64,000 nt of DNA from Asticcacaulis sp. AC460. Lineage in GTDB: Bacteria; Pseudomonadota; Alphaproteobacteria; Caulobacterales; Caulobacteraceae. The first letter of the stretch is position 1; each line of letters starts with the position of its first letter. The notes beneath the pieces are model-generated. The model saw only the letters and a list, made by a program, of their open reading frames with translations, was not told where the DNA came from and did no database searches. The stretch lies in contig NZ_AWGD01000022.1 in the NCBI RefSeq assembly GCF_000495795.1, forward strand, positions 41,778 through 105,777, read 5' to 3'. Shown one piece after another: positions 6,976-16,400 of this stretch. The translations under genes were made by a program, and so were the position numbers.

Positions 6976-9072
6976 ATGACCGCCGACAGCCACATGACGA
7001 CGACCTCCAACCTCAACCGCCTGCTGCGTCCGCGCTCGGTCGCCATCATCGGCGCCTCGGATAAGCCAGGAGCCCTCGGTGCGTCGGTGCTCAACAACCT
7101 GATCCGTAACGGCTTCGACGGCGACATCTACCTGGTCAACCCGAAACGCGAAGAGATCAACGGCCGTCGCTGTTATCCCTCAATCCAGGACCTGCCGGAA
7201 AACATCGATGCCGCCGTCCTGGCGATCCCGCGCGCCGGCGTCCTGCCGGCTATCCGCGACCTCGCCAACCACAAAGCCGGCGCCGCCGTCATCTTCTCGG
7301 CCGGCTTTGCAGAAGGTGGCGCCGAGGGCCTGGCGGAACAACGGGAAATCGCCGACCTGGCCAAATCGTCAGGCATGATCGTCGAAGGCCCCAACTGCCT
7401 GGGCATGGTCAACTTCATCGACTCCGTTCCGCTGACCTTCGTCGAAACCCATATCACGCCGCTGAACAACCGCCCTGGCATCGGCATCGTCTCGCAAAGC
7501 GGCGCCATGGCCTGCGTGCTGGGCACCACGATTGCCGCACGGGACCTCGGCCTCTCGTTCTCGGTCTCGACCGGCAACGAAGCCGCCTCGGGCGTCGAGG
7601 ACTATGTCGACTACCTGGTCGCCGATCCGTCGACCTGCGTCATTGCCATGATCGTCGAACAGTTCCGCAAGCCGCAACGCTTCCTGGCTGCGGCCCGGGC
7701 AGCTCGTGCCGCCGGCAAGCTGATCGTCCTGCTCCACCCTGGCAAAAGCGCCGCCGCCCGCGATTCCGCCGCCACCCATACCGGCGCCATGGCCGGCGAC
7801 TACGCCGTCATGCGGGTCCATGTGGAACGCGCTGGCGTGGTCTTTGCCGAGACCCTGGAAGAGCTGGCCGACATCGCCGAAATCGCCATCCGCTGTCCGG
7901 CCCTGCCGACCGGCGGCACGGCCGTCTTCGGCGAGTCCGGCGCCTTCAAGGCCCTAACGCTGGACCTGTGCGAAGACCTCGACATCGCCCTGCCCGCCCT
8001 CCATGACGACGACTCGCCGGCCCTTCGCGGCGCCCTGCCGCCCTTCGTCGGCGTCAGCAACCCGCTGGACCTGACGGCCCAGGGCCTGGTCGAGCCCGAC
8101 CTGTATTACCGCGTCCTCGCCGCCCTGTTCGACGACGACCGCTTCGGCGCCATCGTCATGGGCGTGATCCAGACCGACCCAGTCACCACCGGCATCAAGA
8201 TCCCGCCGATCCTGCGCGCCGTCACCGAACTGAAGCCGACCAAGCCGGTCATCTATGCCGGCCTCGACGAAGGCGCCGACATTCCGGCCGCCTTCATCGC
8301 CGACCTGCGCGCCCAGGGCGTGCCGTGCTTCCCGTCGACCGAACGCGCCTTCCGGGCGCTGAAGCGGCTGACCGGCCTGAAAACCGCAACGGCCACGGCG
8401 CCGGCGCCCCTGCCCGCGCGGCTTGACGGCCTGCACGGGGTCATTCCCGAATACCGCGCCAAGGCTATACTGGCGCCCCTGGGCATCCCCTTCCCGGAAG
8501 GCCGCTTCGTCGCCTCGCTGGATGCCTGCCCGGACCTCCCCTACCCTGTGGTCCTCAAAGCCCAATCGGCTGAACTGAGCCACAAGAGCGATGCCGGCGG
8601 CGTGTTGCTGAACATCCGCGATGCCGCGCACCTGGCCGACGCCTGGTCCAGGCTCTATGCCAATGTCTCCGCCTACAATCCCGATCTCACCCTCGACGGC
8701 GTGCTGATCGAGAAGATGGGCGACCGTGGCCTGGAGCTGATCATCGGCGCCAAGACCGATCCCGACTGGGGTCCGGTCATCCTGGCCGGCCTCGGCGGTG
8801 TGACGGCCGAGCTGTTCCACGACGTCCGCCTGCTGCCACCCGACCTGAGCGAAGCCGAAATCACCGCCGAGCTGCTGAAACTGAAGAGCGCCCCGCTCCT
8901 CACCGGCTTCCGCGGTTCGGCGCCGCTGGACATCGCCGCCGTCGCATCGCTCATCGCTCGTCTCGGCCGCCTGCTGCTTTCGGAACCCTCGATCCGCGAG
9001 ATCGACCTGAACCCCGTAGTGGTCTACGTCGAGGGCGCCATCGCCCTCGACGCACTGATGCTGGTGGCATAA
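6976..9072 (+). CDS. ferA: ADP-forming feruloyl-CoA synthetase (FerA type)
   Basis: A 698-residue ADP-forming acyl-CoA synthetase. Order of domains: CoA-binding Rossmann domain (about 12-140; SVAIIGASDKPGALG), succinyl-CoA-ligase-like domains (about 150-460), and an ATP-grasp domain (about 480-695; VVLKAQSAELSHKSDAGGV and REIDLNPVVV). His268 in ATHTGAMAG is the phosphohistidine of the family. Most bacteria use an AMP-forming Fcs; this nucleoside-diphosphate-forming type is the FerA of Sphingobium SYK-6. The ATG at 6976 is chosen because the frame upstream runs through repeat DNA (copy B); another ATG lies at 6994. It is the last gene of the operon and ends 42 bp from the convergent transporter. 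Confidence 0.88.
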   Translation: MTADSHMTTTSNLNRLLRPRSVAIIGASDKPGALGASVLNNLIRNGFDGDIYLVNPKREEINGRRCYPSIQDLPENIDAAVLAIPRAGVLPAIRDLANHKAGAAVIFSAGFAEGGAEGLAEQREIADLAKSSGMIVEGPNCLGMVNFIDSVPLTFVETHITPLNNRPGIGIVSQSGAMACVLGTTIAARDLGLSFSVSTGNEAASGVEDYVDYLVADPSTCVIAMIVEQFRKPQRFLAAARAARAAGKLIVLLHPGKSAAARDSAATHTGAMAGDYAVMRVHVERAGVVFAETLEELADIAEIAIRCPALPTGGTAVFGESGAFKALTLDLCEDLDIALPALHDDDSPALRGALPPFVGVSNPLDLTAQGLVEPDLYYRVLAALFDDDRFGAIVMGVIQTDPVTTGIKIPPILRAVTELKPTKPVIYAGLDEGADIPAAFIADLRAQGVPCFPSTERAFRALKRLTGLKTATATAPAPLPARLDGLHGVIPEYRAKAILAPLGIPFPEGRFVASLDACPDLPYPVVLKAQSAELSHKSDAGGVLLNIRDAAHLADAWSRLYANVSAYNPDLTLDGVLIEKMGDRGLELIIGAKTDPDWGPVILAGLGGVTAELFHDVRLLPPDLSEAEITAELLKLKSAPLLTGFRGSAPLDIAAVASLIARLGRLLLSEPSIREIDLNPVVVYVEGAIALDALMLVA

Positions 9073-9114
9073 CTACGAGATTTCCAGTATTCTCGATTTG
9101 TCCGAATATACCGA

Positions 9115-10353
9115 CTAATCTTCCAGTATCCGGGCGCTCGCCGTCAGCAAGGTGACCGCCAGTCCGGCGACCACGATCAGCGGGATCATGGCCATGGCGA
9201 CGCCGCCGGGGCCGTGGAGCGGTCCGATCCCAGTCTTCAGGATATAGCCGGCCATCAGCGGCCCGGTGATCGACCCAACCCGGCCGAAGGCAATGGCCGT
9301 GCCCGTCCCCAAACCCCGCGCCGACTTCGGATAATACATGGGTGACACACCGTTGAGGGAATACTGCGCCCCCAACAGGAAGAAGCCGGTAATACCGACG
9401 CTGATCATCAGCGGCTCGGCCGTGCCCGTAAAGGCCATGCCGCACATGCCGGCCAGGAAGCCCATATAGGCCACCGGCATGGCCCATTTATAGCCAAAGC
9501 GGTCGATGATCGCGCCCATGATCAGAGTGCCGGCGATACTGACCAGGTTGAAGACCAGGGACGCCATCTGGCCAACCTGAACGTCCATGCCACGCTGGGT
9601 CATCAGGCTCGGCAACCAGTTGAGGATCATGTACAGCACGCTGGAGGTCAGGAAAAACACCACCCAAAGCAATAGCGTACTGGGGGCACGGCCGCCGCCG
9701 AACAGGGCGGACAGCAAGCCGGTCTTGGGACCGCTATCCGCTTCACGGACGGTCTTGGCATTGGGCAGGAACAGGATCAGCAGGGTCAGGACGATCGGAA
9801 TAATGCCGCCGATATAGAACAGCGACTGCCACCCCAGATCCTTGAAATACAACCGCGCAAACAGGGCTGCCGAGGCGCCGCCGACCGGCATACCGGCCAT
9901 GATGGCCGTCACCGCCTTGACCCGGTTTTTCGGCGAAGCATATTCCACGGCCAGGCCGATGACATTCGGCATGGCCGCGCCCAAGCCGAAGCCGGTCAGG
10001 GCCCGCGCCCACAGCAGGGTGGTGAAATCATGGGCGAAAACCGTAGACAGGTTGAAGGCGCCGAAGACCAGCACGGCCATCAGCAGGACATTGCGCCGGC
10101 CCCACAGATCGCTGAGCACCCCGCCCAGCAAGGCGCCCAGAACCACCCCGGCTTGGGCGGCGGAAAAGACCTGGCCCGACTGGACCGGATCCAGTTTCAG
10201 CAACGGCATAAGAATAGGCGCGGCGATGCCCAGGGCCTGGATATCGAAGCCTTCCAGGACCATGATCAGGCCACAGGTCAGAATTAGGAACGCCATCCTG
10301 ACCGGTGAAATTTTTGGCGCAAGCATCGTACCCGTACGCGTTACGGCTTCCAT
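9115..10353 (-). CDS. Aromatic acid:H+ symporter family MFS transporter
   Basis: About 412 residues with 12 predicted membrane helices. The N-terminal segment GFDIQALGIAAP and loop GVLSDLWGRRNVLL correspond to the DGxD-like and GxxxDrxGRR signatures of the AAHS family (PcaK, VanK, BenK). It should take up ferulate, vanillate or a related aromatic acid across the inner membrane, given its position between the ferulate operon and vanR-vanAB. GGGAGG lies 6 bp before the ATG at 10353 and only 3 bp before the ATG at 10356, so the former is preferred. A 19-bp perfect palindrome lies 37 bp upstream of the start. Confidence 0.87.
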   Translation of the reverse strand: MEAVTRTGTMLAPKISPVRMAFLILTCGLIMVLEGFDIQALGIAAPILMPLLKLDPVQSGQVFSAAQAGVVLGALLGGVLSDLWGRRNVLLMAVLVFGAFNLSTVFAHDFTTLLWARALTGFGLGAAMPNVIGLAVEYASPKNRVKAVTAIMAGMPVGGASAALFARLYFKDLGWQSLFYIGGIIPIVLTLLILFLPNAKTVREADSGPKTGLLSALFGGGRAPSTLLLWVVFFLTSSVLYMILNWLPSLMTQRGMDVQVGQMASLVFNLVSIAGTLIMGAIIDRFGYKWAMPVAYMGFLAGMCGMAFTGTAEPLMISVGITGFFLLGAQYSLNGVSPMYYPKSARGLGTGTAIAFGRVGSITGPLMAGYILKTGIGPLHGPGGVAMAMIPLIVVAGLAVTLLTASARILED

Positions 10354-10389
10354 CATCGTCCTCCCGAAGCGGCATTCCCGCTATTATAA

Positions 10390-10408
10390 TTGTTATAACT
10401 TATAACAA
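10390..10408. promoter_or_regulatory. Perfect 19-bp palindrome upstream of the aromatic transporter
   Basis: TTGTTATAACTTATAACAA: arms TTGTTATAA and TTATAACAA around a single C, no mismatches. It is 34-52 bp upstream of the transporter start and beyond the end of vanR. It is unlike the VanR operators (ATTGG-N2-CCAAT) nearby, so a different regulator probably binds it; a MarR-type dimer is a reasonable candidate. Confidence 0.7.
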
Positions 10409-10474
10409 CCATAGCCGTTGGCAACGGGATTCTTGCGCAAGCCGAAGATTATGGCGGCGCCCCAACCGACCGCA

Positions 10475-11161
10475 TCACCGCGAGGCAAGTTCGGAACCGA
10501 TAAGGTCGGTATAGGCCAGGGTGGCATTGGCGTGTTCACGCATGATCGCTTCCGCCCGCGCCCCCTGCCCTCGCATGAGGGCGTCGTAGACGGCGTGGTG
10601 CTGCATATGGGCATAGTTCAGGCGGCGGAATTCACGCGCCAGCTGCTGTTTGTCCACCGCCAGGGCCTTTACCGAGGCAAACGGAAGATGGTCGTTACGC
10701 GCCAGGGCCTCGCGGATGGCCTGGCTGCCCCCCACGGCCAGCAGGGTATCGTGAAAGCGGATGTTCAGGTCTTCATAAGCCGCGATATCCGTCTCGATCA
10801 GGTACCCCTTGGCAAACAGGGCGTCACCGGCGGCCAGGCAAGCCCGAAACGTGGCCTCGGACACTGGATCCAATCCGCGCTCCGCCGCCCGCAAGGCCGC
10901 CAACCCTTCCAGCACGCCCCGGACCTCGACGGCGGCAATAATGTCGTCCAGCGTCACCGAGCGAACCGTATAGCCACGGGCCCCGGCCTTCACCAGCAAG
11001 CCTTCCTCCGCCAGGACGCGCAGCGCCATCCGGACCGGCATGCGCGACACGCCCAGCGCTTCCGCCGTCGGGATTTCCGCCAGCCGCGTGCCGCCCGGCA
11101 ATTCGCCGGAGGCAATCTTTTGTCTCAATGTGACCAGAACCTGCGCACCGGGCTTACTCAT
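10475..11161 (-). CDS. vanR: GntR-family (FadR subfamily) repressor VanR
   Basis: A 228-residue protein with an N-terminal winged HTH (about residues 5-70; ALGVSRMPVRMALRVLAEEG is the recognition region) and an all-helical FCD effector domain (about 80-225). VanR represses vanAB and is released by vanillate in Caulobacter and relatives. It is divergent from vanA, and both promoters carry ATTGG-N2-CCAAT inverted repeats. AAGGAG lies 6 bp before the ATG at 11161; the ATG at 11167 would leave no spacing, and a longer upstream frame overlaps the operators. Confidence 0.9.
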   Translation of the reverse strand: MSKPGAQVLVTLRQKIASGELPGGTRLAEIPTAEALGVSRMPVRMALRVLAEEGLLVKAGARGYTVRSVTLDDIIAAVEVRGVLEGLAALRAAERGLDPVSEATFRACLAAGDALFAKGYLIETDIAAYEDLNIRFHDTLLAVGGSQAIREALARNDHLPFASVKALAVDKQQLAREFRRLNYAHMQHHAVYDALMRGQGARAEAIMREHANATLAYTDLIGSELASR

Positions 11162-11209
11162 CCGCATCTCCTTGCCGCACCATCGTGCCTGAGTTCGTCT
11201 CAAACCACA

Positions 11210-11221
11210 ATTGGCTCCAAT
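11210..11221. promoter_or_regulatory. VanR operator O2 (vanR side)
   Basis: ATTGGCTCCAAT keeps both half-sites of the Caulobacter VanR operator; only the central two bases break the symmetry. It lies 49-60 bp upstream of the vanR start, a position suited to autoregulation. It is 51 bp from the start of the second site. Confidence 0.8.
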
Positions 11222-11246
11222 ATAGACCCATTTTAGCGGAATCAGG

Positions 11247-11275
11247 TTGACGAAACACCAAATTCGACATTTATT
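11247..11275 (+). promoter_or_regulatory. vanA promoter
   Basis: A -35 element TTGACG (11247-11252) is followed after 17 bp by a -10 element TTTATT (11270-11275). The VanR operator at 11273-11284 overlaps the -10 element and the start of transcription, which fits simple repression by steric exclusion. Confidence 0.6.
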
Positions 11276-11286
11276 GGATCCAATAA
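11271..11286. promoter_or_regulatory. VanR operator O1 (vanA side)
   Basis: TTATTGGATCCAATAA is a perfect 16-bp palindrome containing ATTGGATCCAAT (11273-11284), the operator known from the vanillate-inducible promoter of Caulobacter crescentus. It ends 20 bp before the vanA start codon. Confidence 0.9.
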
Positions 11287-11306
11287 TGATAAGTTTGGAG
11301 GATACG

Positions 11307-12371
11307 ATGCCGGATACGGATGCCACGCCGTGGCTGAAAAACACCTGGTATGTCGCGGCGCGCAGCGACGAGGTCGCAGGGGCACCGCTGGGCCGCACCC
11401 TCTGTGGTGAGCGCATGGTCTTCTACCGCGGCCCGGACAACCAACCCGTCGCGCTGGAAGATTTCTGCCCGCACCGCGGCGCGCCCCTTTCGCTGGGCAA
11501 GGTATCGAACGGCCATCTGGTGTGCGGCTATCATGGCCTGGCCATGGGATGTGATGGCCGGGCGGCAAGCATGCCGGGCCAGCGCGTACGCGGTTTTCCG
11601 CCGATCAAGGCCTATCCGGCCGTTGAACGCTACGGCTTCATCTGGGTGTGGCCGGGTGATCCGGCCCAGGCGGACGTCGCAAAGCTTCCCGACCTGGTCT
11701 GGGGCGATAACCCGGACTGGGCCTATGGCGGCGGCCTGTATCACATCAAGTGCGACTTCCGGCTGATGATCGACAACCTGATGGACCTGACGCACGAGAC
11801 CTATATCCATGCCGACAGCATCGGCCAGAAAGAGATCGACGAAGCCCCCGTGGCGACACGCCTGGACGGCGACGAATCGATCACTGAACGCTACATGAGC
11901 AACATCCCGGCGCCGCCTTTCTGGCGCATGGCGCTGCGCGAAAACGGCCTGGCCGACGACGTGCCGGTCGACCGCTGGCAGGTCTGCCGCTTTTCTCCGC
12001 CCAGCCATGTCATGATCGAGGTCGGGGTCGCGCATGCCGGCCATGGCGGGTACGACGCGCCCGATCACGTCAAGGCCGCCAGTATCGTCGTCGATTTCAT
12101 CACCCCGGAAAGCGAGACCTCGCACTGGTACTTCTGGGGCATGGCGCGCCGTTTCCGGCCCGATGACGCCAGCCTGACGGCGCGCATCTGCGAAGGCCAG
12201 GGCAAGATTTTCTCGGAAGACATGGAGATGCTGGAGCGTCAACAGGCCAATCTCATCGCCAATCCGGGGCGCAACCTGCTGAAACTCAACATCGATGCCG
12301 GCGGCGTACACGCCCGCCGCATCATCGAACGGCTGATCCGCACCGAACAGGGCGCGGAGACCTTGCCGTGA
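11307..12371 (+). CDS. vanA: Vanillate O-demethylase oxygenase subunit
   Basis: A 354-residue Rieske non-heme iron oxygenase that converts vanillate to protocatechuate and formaldehyde. The Rieske cluster ligands are Cys54-x-His56 (CPHRG) and Cys73-x2-His76 (CGYHG). The C-terminal catalytic domain has DNLMDLTHETYIHADS with the two histidine ligands of the mononuclear iron. The ATG at 11307 is preceded by GGAGG with 5-bp spacing; an upstream in-frame ATG would place the operator inside the gene. It overlaps vanB by four bases. Confidence 0.94.
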   Translation: MPDTDATPWLKNTWYVAARSDEVAGAPLGRTLCGERMVFYRGPDNQPVALEDFCPHRGAPLSLGKVSNGHLVCGYHGLAMGCDGRAASMPGQRVRGFPPIKAYPAVERYGFIWVWPGDPAQADVAKLPDLVWGDNPDWAYGGGLYHIKCDFRLMIDNLMDLTHETYIHADSIGQKEIDEAPVATRLDGDESITERYMSNIPAPPFWRMALRENGLADDVPVDRWQVCRFSPPSHVMIEVGVAHAGHGGYDAPDHVKAASIVVDFITPESETSHWYFWGMARRFRPDDASLTARICEGQGKIFSEDMEMLERQQANLIANPGRNLLKLNIDAGGVHARRIIERLIRTEQGAETLP

Positions 12372-13315
12372 TCGAGGTCGTCGTTACGCAGATCCTCCAG
12401 GCGACCGCGAATATCCGCCGCATCACCCTGGCCGCGGCCGATGGCAGCGCCCTGCCCCCTTTCGACGCCGGCGCGCATATCGATGTCCATCTTCCCAATG
12501 GCCTGATCCGGCAATATTCCCTGACGGGCCTGCCGGGGGAGGCCCGGGCCTATCACCTGGGGGTGCTGAAGGACCCGCACTCTCGCGGTGGATCGCAATG
12601 GCTGCACGACAGACTGAAAACCGGTGACCCACTGCGGGTGAGCGCACCGCGAAACCTTTTCCCGCTCCATGGAACGGCGAAGCAGCACAGGCTGTTTGCC
12701 GGCGGCATCGGGATCACGCCAATCCTGGCGATGGCACGTCATCTGTCGGCCTCCGGCGCAGACTTCGAGGTTCACTATTGCGTCCGCAATCGCGCCGAAG
12801 CCGCCTTTGCCGACGATCTGGCAAGCCTGCGTTCGCAAGGCCGCGTCCGACTGACGGAAGGCCGCGAAACAGCGCGGCTTGACTATCTCGACGCGCTGGC
12901 GGCGCCCACGTCCGACGCCCATCTCTATGTCTGCGGGCCGGACGGCTATATCCGGACCGTCCTGGACCTGGCCCGTCAACAGGGATGGACGCAAGCCCAG
13001 CTCCACAAGGAAGCCTTTACGGCTCAGCCCTTAGCGGATTCCGATGATCCGGCTTTTCGGGTTCGTCTGGCGAGGTCCGGCATCACAGTGTCGGTCGCCC
13101 CGGGCCAAAGCGTCGTCAAGGCGTTGGAAGCCCACGGCGTTTTCATACCTGTGTCCTGCGAACAGGGTATTTGCGGCACCTGCCTGACGCCGGTCGTTTC
13201 GGGGACGCCGGACCATCGCGATCAATATCTCACCGACGACGAACGCGCGGCCAACGACCAGTTCACGCCGTGCTGCTCACGCGCCTTGTCTTCGGAACTG
13301 GTGCTGGATATCTGA
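12368..13315 (+). CDS. vanB: Vanillate O-demethylase reductase subunit
   Basis: A 315-residue class IA oxygenase reductase that passes electrons from NADH to VanA. Domains in order: flavin-binding barrel (1-105; RQYSLTG), NAD-binding domain (106-220; GGIGITPIL, YVCGPDGY), and a C-terminal plant-type [2Fe-2S] ferredoxin domain with Cys264, Cys269, Cys272 and Cys302. The start is a GTG inside the vanA stop region (GTGA overlap), showing translational coupling. The 87 bp downstream, to the convergent RND gene, shows no obvious terminator. Confidence 0.93.
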   Translation: MIEVVVTQILQATANIRRITLAAADGSALPPFDAGAHIDVHLPNGLIRQYSLTGLPGEARAYHLGVLKDPHSRGGSQWLHDRLKTGDPLRVSAPRNLFPLHGTAKQHRLFAGGIGITPILAMARHLSASGADFEVHYCVRNRAEAAFADDLASLRSQGRVRLTEGRETARLDYLDALAAPTSDAHLYVCGPDGYIRTVLDLARQQGWTQAQLHKEAFTAQPLADSDDPAFRVRLARSGITVSVAPGQSVVKALEAHGVFIPVSCEQGICGTCLTPVVSGTPDHRDQYLTDDERAANDQFTPCCSRALSSELVLDI

Positions 13316-13402
13316 CAGCGGGGCGCAAACGGATCGTTCCCGTGCGCTTCCGCATCAGAAGCTCAGCGGAGCACACGCAAAGCCGTCTGGCCATCGCTGC
13401 CG

Positions 13403-16400
13403 TTATGTTCGGGTAGTGATGTCGCCTTCGGCCGCGCGTACGGGCGGATGGCGAAAACGCCAGATCATCGCCGGCAGGACCAACAGGCTCATCAGGGTCG
13501 AGGTGATCAACCCGCCCAGGATGACGGTCGCCATCGGCCCCTGGATCTCGCGGCCGGCTTCGCCCGTGCCGAACGCCAGGGGCAACAGGCCAAGCGCCGT
13601 AACCAGCGCCGTCATCAGGATCGGCGTGACGCGTTCCTGGGTGGCGCGGATAACCGTACCGAGGGACCAGTCATGGCCTTCGTCGGCCAGTTGCTGGGTA
13701 TGGGCCAGCAGCAGAATGGCGTTGCGCGCGGCAACCCCGATGAGGGTGACAAATCCGACCAGCGAACCCAGCGAAAGGCTGGCGCCGGTCAGCGCCACGG
13801 CGACGACACCGCCGACCAGGGCGAACGGCGCCGAGGCAACGATCAGGCCGACGGCGCGCCCGCTGCCGAATGCCAGACTCAGCAGCGCGACGATGCCGGT
13901 CAGCGCCATGCCGGTATTGAGCAGCAGTTCGTTGCGCGCCTTGTTGGCCTCGTCGGCCACGCTGACATATTCGAGATAGACGCCGTCCGGCAGTTTGATT
14001 TGCGCAGTAAGTGCGGCTTCGGCCGCTTTGGTCACGCGCACGGCGTCGGCGGGCGCCGGATTGGCGGTGACGGTTTCGACCAGACGTCCGCCATTATGCG
14101 AGATGACCGTGCGGCTTTCATCGAGCGTCACCCTGGCGATATCTCCCAGGCGCGCGACCGATCCGTCGGGCCCGCGCACCAGCAGATCGCCGACAGCTTC
14201 CGGACTTTGCCGCAGTTCGTTGGGCAGGGTGACGGCAACGTCGAGCGCCCGGTCGCTGCGGAATATCTGCGCGGCAGTGACGCCTTCATAGGCGCTTTGG
14301 ACGGCGCCCAGGATATCCACCGGCGTCAGCCCGTGCTGGGCCGCCTCGGCGCGGTCGATGTCGATATGGACGCTGGGCGTCGAGGGCGGAGTCTGGATCT
14401 TGACGTCGCCGGCGCCCTTCAGCTTCGACAGTTCGCCCGACACCTGTTCGGCGGTTTTCGCCAGGGTATCGGCATCACCGCCGTAGATATTGACGGCAAG
14501 CGCAGCGGTTTCACCGGTCAGGGACTCGCCGATGCGGTCGCCGAGGAAGGTCAGGACTTCGGTTTCCAGGCCGGGATAGCTGTCGAGCACCTTGTGAATC
14601 TCGGCCTCGATGGCGTCTTGCTTCGCGCCGGACAGGTGCGGCTTCAGCTCGACATGGAACTCGCTTTTCTCCGGCCCCCAGGTGTCTTCGCCGCCCTCCG
14701 AACGACCGATCTGCTGTTCGACCGAGGCGATGCCGTCGATGTGCAGCAGGTCAGCCGAGATTGACTCGCCGTAGCGCCGCATGACCGACAAAGACGTACC
14801 GGGTTGTGCCGTGACGCCGAGGACGAAATGGCCCTCCTTGAACGACGGCAACAATTCATTGGAAAAGAAAAACAGGGCCGCGATGGCGGCGATGCTAACA
14901 ACCCCGGAGAGGACAAACAGGGGCCTCGGGCGGTTGCAGATGCCTTCCAACACACCGACATGCCAGGCCTTCAGCCGGCCCAATAAGCGCGGCTCATCCG
15001 GCAGCCTGGTCTTTTGCAGCATCAGCAGGCTGAGCGCCGGCGTCACGACGATGGCGACGACGAGTGAAATCAGCGTCGACAGGATAAAGGCCAGGGCCAG
15101 GGGCGCGAAAAAGGCGCCCTGCAGGCCGTGCATCATCAGCACGGGCACCAGAACCAGGGCGACGACCAGCGTGGCGTAGATAACCGGTGAGCGGACTTCC
15201 AGCGACGCCCTCAAAATGGTCTCGGCGGCGCTGATACCTTCCGGCCGATCGCGCAGGCGGTGGACGATGTTTTCGACGTCGATGACGGCATCGTCGACGA
15301 CCACGCCCAAGGCGACCGCCAGTCCGCCCAGCGTCATGGTGTTGATGCTCAGGCCCATGCGGTCCATGACCATGACCGTGGCCAGAAGCGACAGCGGGAT
15401 GCTGACGAAGGAGATCAGCACGGTCTTAAGATTACGCATGAAGGCAAACAGGATGATGGCGATCAGGACGGCGCCGATCACCAGGTCTTCGAGGATGCCG
15501 GACAGGGCGGTTTCGATAAAATTGGCCGGGCGGTGCAGGTTGGCCGACATGGTGACGCCCTGAGATTTCAAGGCCGGGGCCAGTTCGGCCAGGGCCGCTT
15601 CGACGTCGCGCGTGACCTTCAAGGTGTTGGCGCCGTACTGGCTCGACATGCTGATCAGCACACCGGGCTGGCCCATGACGACGGCATCGCCGAAATCGGG
15701 CGCGGGCGCCTCGACGACCTCGGCAACGTCACCGATATGCACGACGGCGGCAGGCGTACCCGATGCCGCCGCCGCCAAAGGCGTGGCGGCGATATCGGCG
15801 GCGTCGGCGGCCTGCGCCCTCGGTTCGACCAGGATGCGCTGTTCCGACGTGTCGATAAACCCGCCGCCGCTCAACGCCGTCGAGGTCTGCGTGGCCTTGA
15901 TGACGTCGTCCAGGCTGAGGCCCCGCGCCGACAGGGCGTTTGGGTCGACGCGCACTTCGATACGGCGGACGCTTCCGCCGTAGACGGTAGCGCGGGCGAC
16001 GCCCGGCACGGACATCAGGCGCGGCCGCACCTGCCATTGAACGAAATCGCGCAAGGCCTGCGGATCCAGCTTGTCGCTGACAAAGCCGACCTTGAGCAGG
16101 TCCATGGTCGATGAGGTCAGCGGCGCCACCTTCGGCGATTTTGCGCCGGCCGGCAGGTTGGCGGCGGCCTCATTGAGCGCTTCGGCGACGATCTGGCGGG
16201 CGCGATAGGGTTCGGCGCCTTCCTTGAACGTGACGGTGACGAGGCTCAAGCCCTGGATCGATTCCGAACGCACGCTCTGCACGCCGGCCGCGCCGTTGAT
16301 CGCCTGTTCGACCGGGCGGGTCACAAGCTGCTCGACCTGGTCGGCGGCGAGGCCCGGGGCTTCGGTCTGCACCTCGGCCTGGGCCGGCACGAAGTCGGGA

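Noticed and set aside
15260..16114. Plus-strand frame opposite the RND permease (also 13448-14764)
   Set aside because: Shadow frames with Arg/Gln/His-rich translations and no motifs; the permease on the other strand is intact over 1037 residues.
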